64,000 nucleotides of DNA from Piezodorus guildinii (taxonomy: Eukaryota > Arthropoda > Insecta > Hemiptera > Pentatomidae), in assembly GCA_023052935.1 (NCBI GenBank), contig CM041298.1, forward strand, positions 57,840,217 through 57,904,216, written 5' to 3'. Shown piece after piece: positions 60,165-64,000 of this stretch; within the stretch, counting starts at the first letter, position 1, and every line of letters starts with the position of its first letter. A program made the position numbers and the translations under genes. The notes beneath the pieces were generated by a model, which saw only the letters and a program-made list of their open reading frames with translations, did not search any database and was not told the DNA's origin.

Positions 60165-60415
60165 CGAATATCGTAGATAATTTACGAAGGACGTTATGGT
60201 TCGGATGGTGGAAAAAAATATTAGAAAATAGTGAAAAACTATTTGATTGTCCAACGTTTCGACCCACGTTGCGGGTCTTCTTCAGGGCTCCATCGTTGAG
60301 GTGAGGAAGCTGGATGTTACATTTTATATTTACAGTTAATAAATAGTATTGCACTATTTTCAAATATTTTTTGACCGCCATCCGAATCATCTCACCATTC
60401 ATATTTATTAAAATG
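60165..60415 (-). mobile_element. Penelope-like fragment with hammerhead-like core
   Basis: Minus strand: AACGATGGAGCCCTGAAGA, stem GACCC...GGGTC, then CGAAACGTTGG. CTGAAGA fits the CUGANGA box and GAAA follows the second stem; CAACG before can pair with CGTTG after. Outer arms 60199-60234 and 60352-60388 form a diverged inverted repeat. The 138-codon frame overlying it is repeat-derived. Confidence 0.45.
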
Positions 60416-60579
60416 TTAACTATTTAATATTCAATAATAGATAAATTACTGTTTAATCAATGAGTTTAGGTATATTTTTAAATGTAAAAATTAAAATTTG
60501 ATTAAATTTAATGTTCCTCAATATTTTGTAAAAAAAAAAATCCAGTATACTAATATTTATATTACATTATTATTATAAC

Positions 60580-60850
60580 CTAGATATTGCAAGATGCTTT
60601 TGATGGACAAGACACATAGTTAAAGTGGTTATAGACCAAATTCATATGAGAATCCTAGACGGAAGAGTTTGTAACTCAAGAAGGATAGAATGACTTAGAC
60701 TCCGATGGATCGATGGAGTGGCAACGGATGCAAGTTCATCTTAAATAGTTCGCAAATGTTGAGAGGACTGGTTGATCAAACAAGAAGAGGCCTTGACCCT
60801 GCAAGAATTGTAGCGTCACGAATGATAATGATCATCATTAAAATGTCTCT
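60580..60850 (+). mobile_element. Degenerate LINE 3' end
   Basis: LRLRWIDGVATDA, then after stops RGLDPARIVAS followed by ATGATAATGATCATC, the usual WMDGV...DRGLW...A tail of RTE-like LINEs. Many stops. Confidence 0.45.
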
Positions 60851-61028
60851 CTCTGCAGTGACGGGCCGATAAAAGAAAAAAAACAGTATAGTAACCCTCG
60901 AGAAGAACATGTCTAATTTAAAATACTTACATTTGTTAAGTAACAACTTGTACCAATACGCGTTAGCAAGTTTCAGTCAAGCGGTACCGCTTCGAATACA
61001 GTCTGGGTGGGTTAAAATGTTAAATAAC

Positions 61029-61071
61029 GTTCTTACCAACTCCAATAGGCTTATCGGGAGTTGGTAAGAAC
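61029..61071. other. Perfect 15-bp stem hairpin
   Basis: GTTCTTACCAACTCC (61029-61043) pairs fully with GGAGTTGGTAAGAAC (61057-61071) around a 13-nt loop. No flanking pairing and no known structured RNA matched. Confidence 0.6.
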
Positions 61072-61089
61072 ATTACATCCCATTCTTCT

Positions 61090-61330
61090 CCCACTAAAAA
61101 AGAATAAACGTCTTTTAACATGATGCCACTGCCGAAATGCCAAAGGTATACGTGATGAAAAGTAAAGGAACTAGTATAGATCCCTGAGGTACACCTTTCA
61201 AGGATGATCTATATTCCAAAATAATACTAGGTTTAAACCTTGAACTACCTTTTTATATGAAAAAGAAACATCTCTAATTTATCCTTGGAGATTTTCTACT
61301 CCGAAAATCTGTCTTTCTCACATAAAACTG
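61090..61330 (-). mobile_element. Jockey-like reverse transcriptase fragment
   Basis: Minus strand reads LKGVPQGSILVPLLFITY, the GVPQGSxLGPLLF motif before the catalytic YADD; flanking residues are broken by stops. Confidence 0.75.
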
Positions 61331-61356
61331 ATTAACACAACTCACCATACCTCTAT

Positions 61357-61615
61357 TATTATTATAACTAATTTAACGCGACTAATCGGACGATGATACA
61401 GTAGGAATCCTAATTTTTTCCAATCAATATTAAATTAGAATAGGGAACTTCAACGATTAACTGACATCGCACAGGCTCATAACCACCTTTTTACGTTCCC
61501 TTAGAAGAACGGTATAACTAATGATTCTTTACTGCCATTATAAATCCTAGGACCATCTGCCGATTAGATGGGCAAAGAAGGCTCTCACGCTAGCCACTAC
61601 ACCTAGGTGACCCCT
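61357..61615 (-). mobile_element. SINE-B, full length with TSD
   Basis: TAATTTAACGCGACTAATCG, GGACGATGATACAGTAGGAA, CGTTCCCTTAGAAGAACGG and head side CACGCTAGCCACTACACC. Perfect 12-bp CCATACCTCTAT duplication at 61345-61356 and 61616-61627. Confidence 0.9.
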
Positions 61616-61789
61616 CCATACCTCTATAAACAGGAATTTTAAAAACTACGAAACAGGCTTGGTGAAGCTTACTACATCCTATACCTAGATCTCACTACTT
61701 AGCTTTTCTGCAATGATAGTCGGCATATTTTTATGTAGTAACCCTTCGGCTGAAATGGTTGCAATATGTTAACGTTTAAATGTCATCCA

Positions 61790-62430
61790 CTCTATTAAAA
61801 CAAACCGAATTATGTGCACTGACTCTTTATCAGCACTACTCAGCTTCAGACACATTTTCACCGCTAACTCTCTCATCCGTAAATTTCATTATTCACTATA
61901 GTCCGCAAATGATTCCAATAGTTCAGTTTACTCTGTATGGGTATCAAGCCACTGCGTTATAGTTGGTACTCGCAAATCGCGGATGGCATTCCAAATCGTT
62001 CCGTGCCTGTCAGGGACCTTGATCCCTCATCAAACAAGGGATCGAGACAGAATGGAGAAAGATGTGATTTAACACAACAGGAAATAAATTAAGGCGAAAT
62101 ATTCCTATGGAAATCTTACTTGAGCAGTAAGCGACGAGAGTAGTTCATTATTATACGCCTGCGCATTGCTATTGGCTCGCAAGCCTCCTAAAAGACTGCC
62201 AGACATGCGGGTGTCCGCTTGATGTGAAACATGTTTTGACGGAATGCAGGGCTTATACCACAAACAGAGAACGCTTTTCAATATCTACTGACTAACCTAT
62301 ACAACTTCTACAGGATAGCATACCGACTTCCTTGGACAGACCGGTTCATACAAGTTTGCATAAACAACTCACAATAGTCGTCGATAAAAGGAAGTTATAA
62401 CCCTTATGGTTGATGTATATAAACCAAAAA
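61790..62430 (+). mobile_element. LINE 3' fragment with Cys/His knuckle
   Basis: Near 62205-62290 a frame reads CQTCGCPLDVKHVLTECRAY, the C-terminal zinc-knuckle-like motif of Jockey/I LINEs; upstream RNase H-like residues are scattered in several frames. A-run at 62427-62440 is the likely tail. Confidence 0.65.
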
Positions 62431-62440
62431 AAAAAAAATA

Positions 62441-63873
62441 AGATAACCGTTGAACAACATTTAAAAAAAACAACTTTAAAATGAATGAAACTAAAAGTAT
62501 AATCTTTCATAACAGCTCAGTAAAATAAAAAAAATTGTAAGGATCAATTCGGAAAAAAACTGATAACCTTTTTAATACATTTAAATAGTCCTAAATACAA
62601 GTAATCTAAATTCACACCATCTTAGGTGGTGAGCTTAACTTTTTGTAGTCGAAAAACATCGAATTGTTCGCACTGTATTTCAGTTTTCACCTTTAACTCG
62701 AAAACAGTGCCTTCAATAGAAAATATATTTTTTTCCAAAAGAAAAGAGCTTTATTTTTTTTTTTTTCCAAAACGAAAGAGCTTTAAATATTCTTTCCAAA
62801 AGCTTGCAACTTAGTCATTGAATTCGCATCAGTGATTTCACCGCAATCTTTCACCTAAAATTGGCTAATTTTTCCAACTTAATTCAAAAACCCGATTTGA
62901 TCACTAGGGGGGGGGGCAGGGGACAGCTGCAACTTTGAAACAACTACCCAACTCGAAAAATAACGGAATAAAAGTTTTATAACATAAAATTTCAAATCAA
63001 AAAGCTTCTCTAAATTCCATATTCGGTAGGTGCAATCCGTAATTTTTTTTTTTTCTATCATCTTCTACACGCGTCGTAGGGGTTGCGAGAAATACTTGTC
63101 TGATACTTCCCATTTAAGCAATAAATTATGCCGTAGTTTTAATGAGAATAACGATATTTTCAACATAAATCTTATTATAAATAGCCAAATGGATGGTTGT
63201 TTCATTATGCCTATGCATCTGACTATGCCATGTTTAATACCACGTCTAAGAGTTCAATTGAATATTCAACTTAGGCCTCAAAGTACTTCTTTGATACGTA
63301 CCAATCAATATATTCTTTTTTTAATATACGCACGATATAGTTTAAAAAAATACGAGTAATTGTAGGTTGTATAAGTAAAACTGTAAGAGAGAAAAAAAAA
63401 TCCGAGGTTTTACAGGTGCAACAAAACATCCACGATAGCGCAAACCCAGATTACATGTATTTACGACCATTGAAAAGTATTAAAACAATTTCAAGTTTTG
63501 TAAGAATTAATTTCCACAAATTCATAATTTTACTGGACTAGTTTGGTGGATTGGTGCAGTTTTTGTTTAGAAAGAAAAAATATTCATCAGATTTCTGATA
63601 TGAATTTTAATTAGTTTTCTGACAGCCATTGGATTGCATAAATAATTATTAGATGGCTAAAAATAGATTGTTCAAGTTGATGACTGTATACACATTGCAC
63701 ATAATTGTCTGTACATCGGAATAATAGCGTTCTAAGACAATAACACTTCCGCGCTATTAGGAGAACGTTTTGAATGGAGGTTTCGTTGAGAATGAACGTG
63801 AAATTAAAATCATGTATCTCTCCTTATGCCCGATCTAGTACATAGTTATTTAACAGCTTACCTAAGTGTAAAA
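62441..63873. other. Unannotated AT-rich DNA
   Basis: No gene recognised. A G-run at about 62907-62916 is notable in this base composition. Confidence 0.4.
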
Positions 63874-64000
63874 CTTTTTTTTTTTTTTTTAATTCATTTA
63901 TTGAAATTTACAACTGTATGTTCATACATCAAGTAAATAGGCTACAATGATAATACACATGAAAAAAACATGAAGAGAAACTGCCCATTGGCAGCACTCT
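63874..64000 (-). mobile_element. Retroelement 3' end (family E), runs off the window
   Basis: T16 run then TATTGAAATTTACAACTG and CATGAAGAGAAACTGCCC, ATTGGCAGCACTCT; matches 53506-53640. Confidence 0.6.

Noticed and set aside
59986..60402. 138-codon minus-strand frame
   Set aside because: Overlaps the Penelope-like inverted arms and ribozyme-like core, so it is repeat sequence read as protein.
62879..63359. Overlapping frames on both strands, including a 109-codon one
   Set aside because: No motif, no codon bias and no conserved context.

Overview
This is an AT-rich eukaryotic nuclear segment, most likely from an arthropod. It has a spliced gene with GT-AG introns, non-LTR retrotransposon fragments, tRNA-derived SINEs, hAT and Tc1 DNA transposons, and (TA)n microsatellites. 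Nothing in it looks prokaryotic. The repeat families alone do not let me name the species.

The one confident host gene is a complete single-domain hexokinase on the minus strand. Ten coding exons between 40018 and 31385 join in frame to 475 residues. They carry the phosphate-1, sugar-binding, catalytic-Asp, phosphate-2 and adenosine motifs in the usual order. All nine introns have GT-AG ends and all codon phases agree across junctions. The initiator ATG lies 7 nt inside an exon with a good acceptor in front, so at least one 5' exon probably lies above 40025; I could not locate it.

Most of the rest is transposable-element sequence. Rep-A is a non-coding element of about 0.9 kb with about 15 full, partial or interrupted copies. 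Four SINE families (called SINE-A to SINE-D here) have tRNA-like heads, and most copies have target-site duplications (TSDs). 5'-truncated LINE pieces occur at 1.0-1.8, 2.8-3.2, 4.05-4.9, 22.9-23.8, 36.8-37.3, 41.4-42.1, 52.7-53.2, 55.1-55.9 and 60.6-62.4 kb. DNA elements include two non-autonomous hAT elements, a Tc1 transposase remnant and several inverted-repeat MITEs. Region by region: 0-6 kb holds LINE fragments, SINE-B and Rep-A with nested insertions; 6.5-13.7 kb is a deep nest of Rep-A, Rep-B, SINE-A and SINE-B; 17-25 kb is a satellite-like block (165-185 bp units, first minus then plus orientation) into which Rep-A, a Jockey-like LINE and SINEs inserted; 28.7-30.7 kb is a SINE-in-hAT-in-SINE nest; 31.4-40 kb is hexokinase; 41-64 kb is scattered remnants with long stretches where I recognise nothing.

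I did not find a new multi-gene system. The observations most worth a second look are: a 145-bp foldback MITE found twice at the same site of Rep-A in opposite orientations; a SINE that appears to have carried about 250 bp of 5' flank to a new site; a hAT element with very dense GGATCC-centred subterminal repeats; hammerhead-like motifs suggesting Penelope-like elements; and a candidate Inr/DPE promoter with a spliced leader exon near 11.93-12.06 kb.
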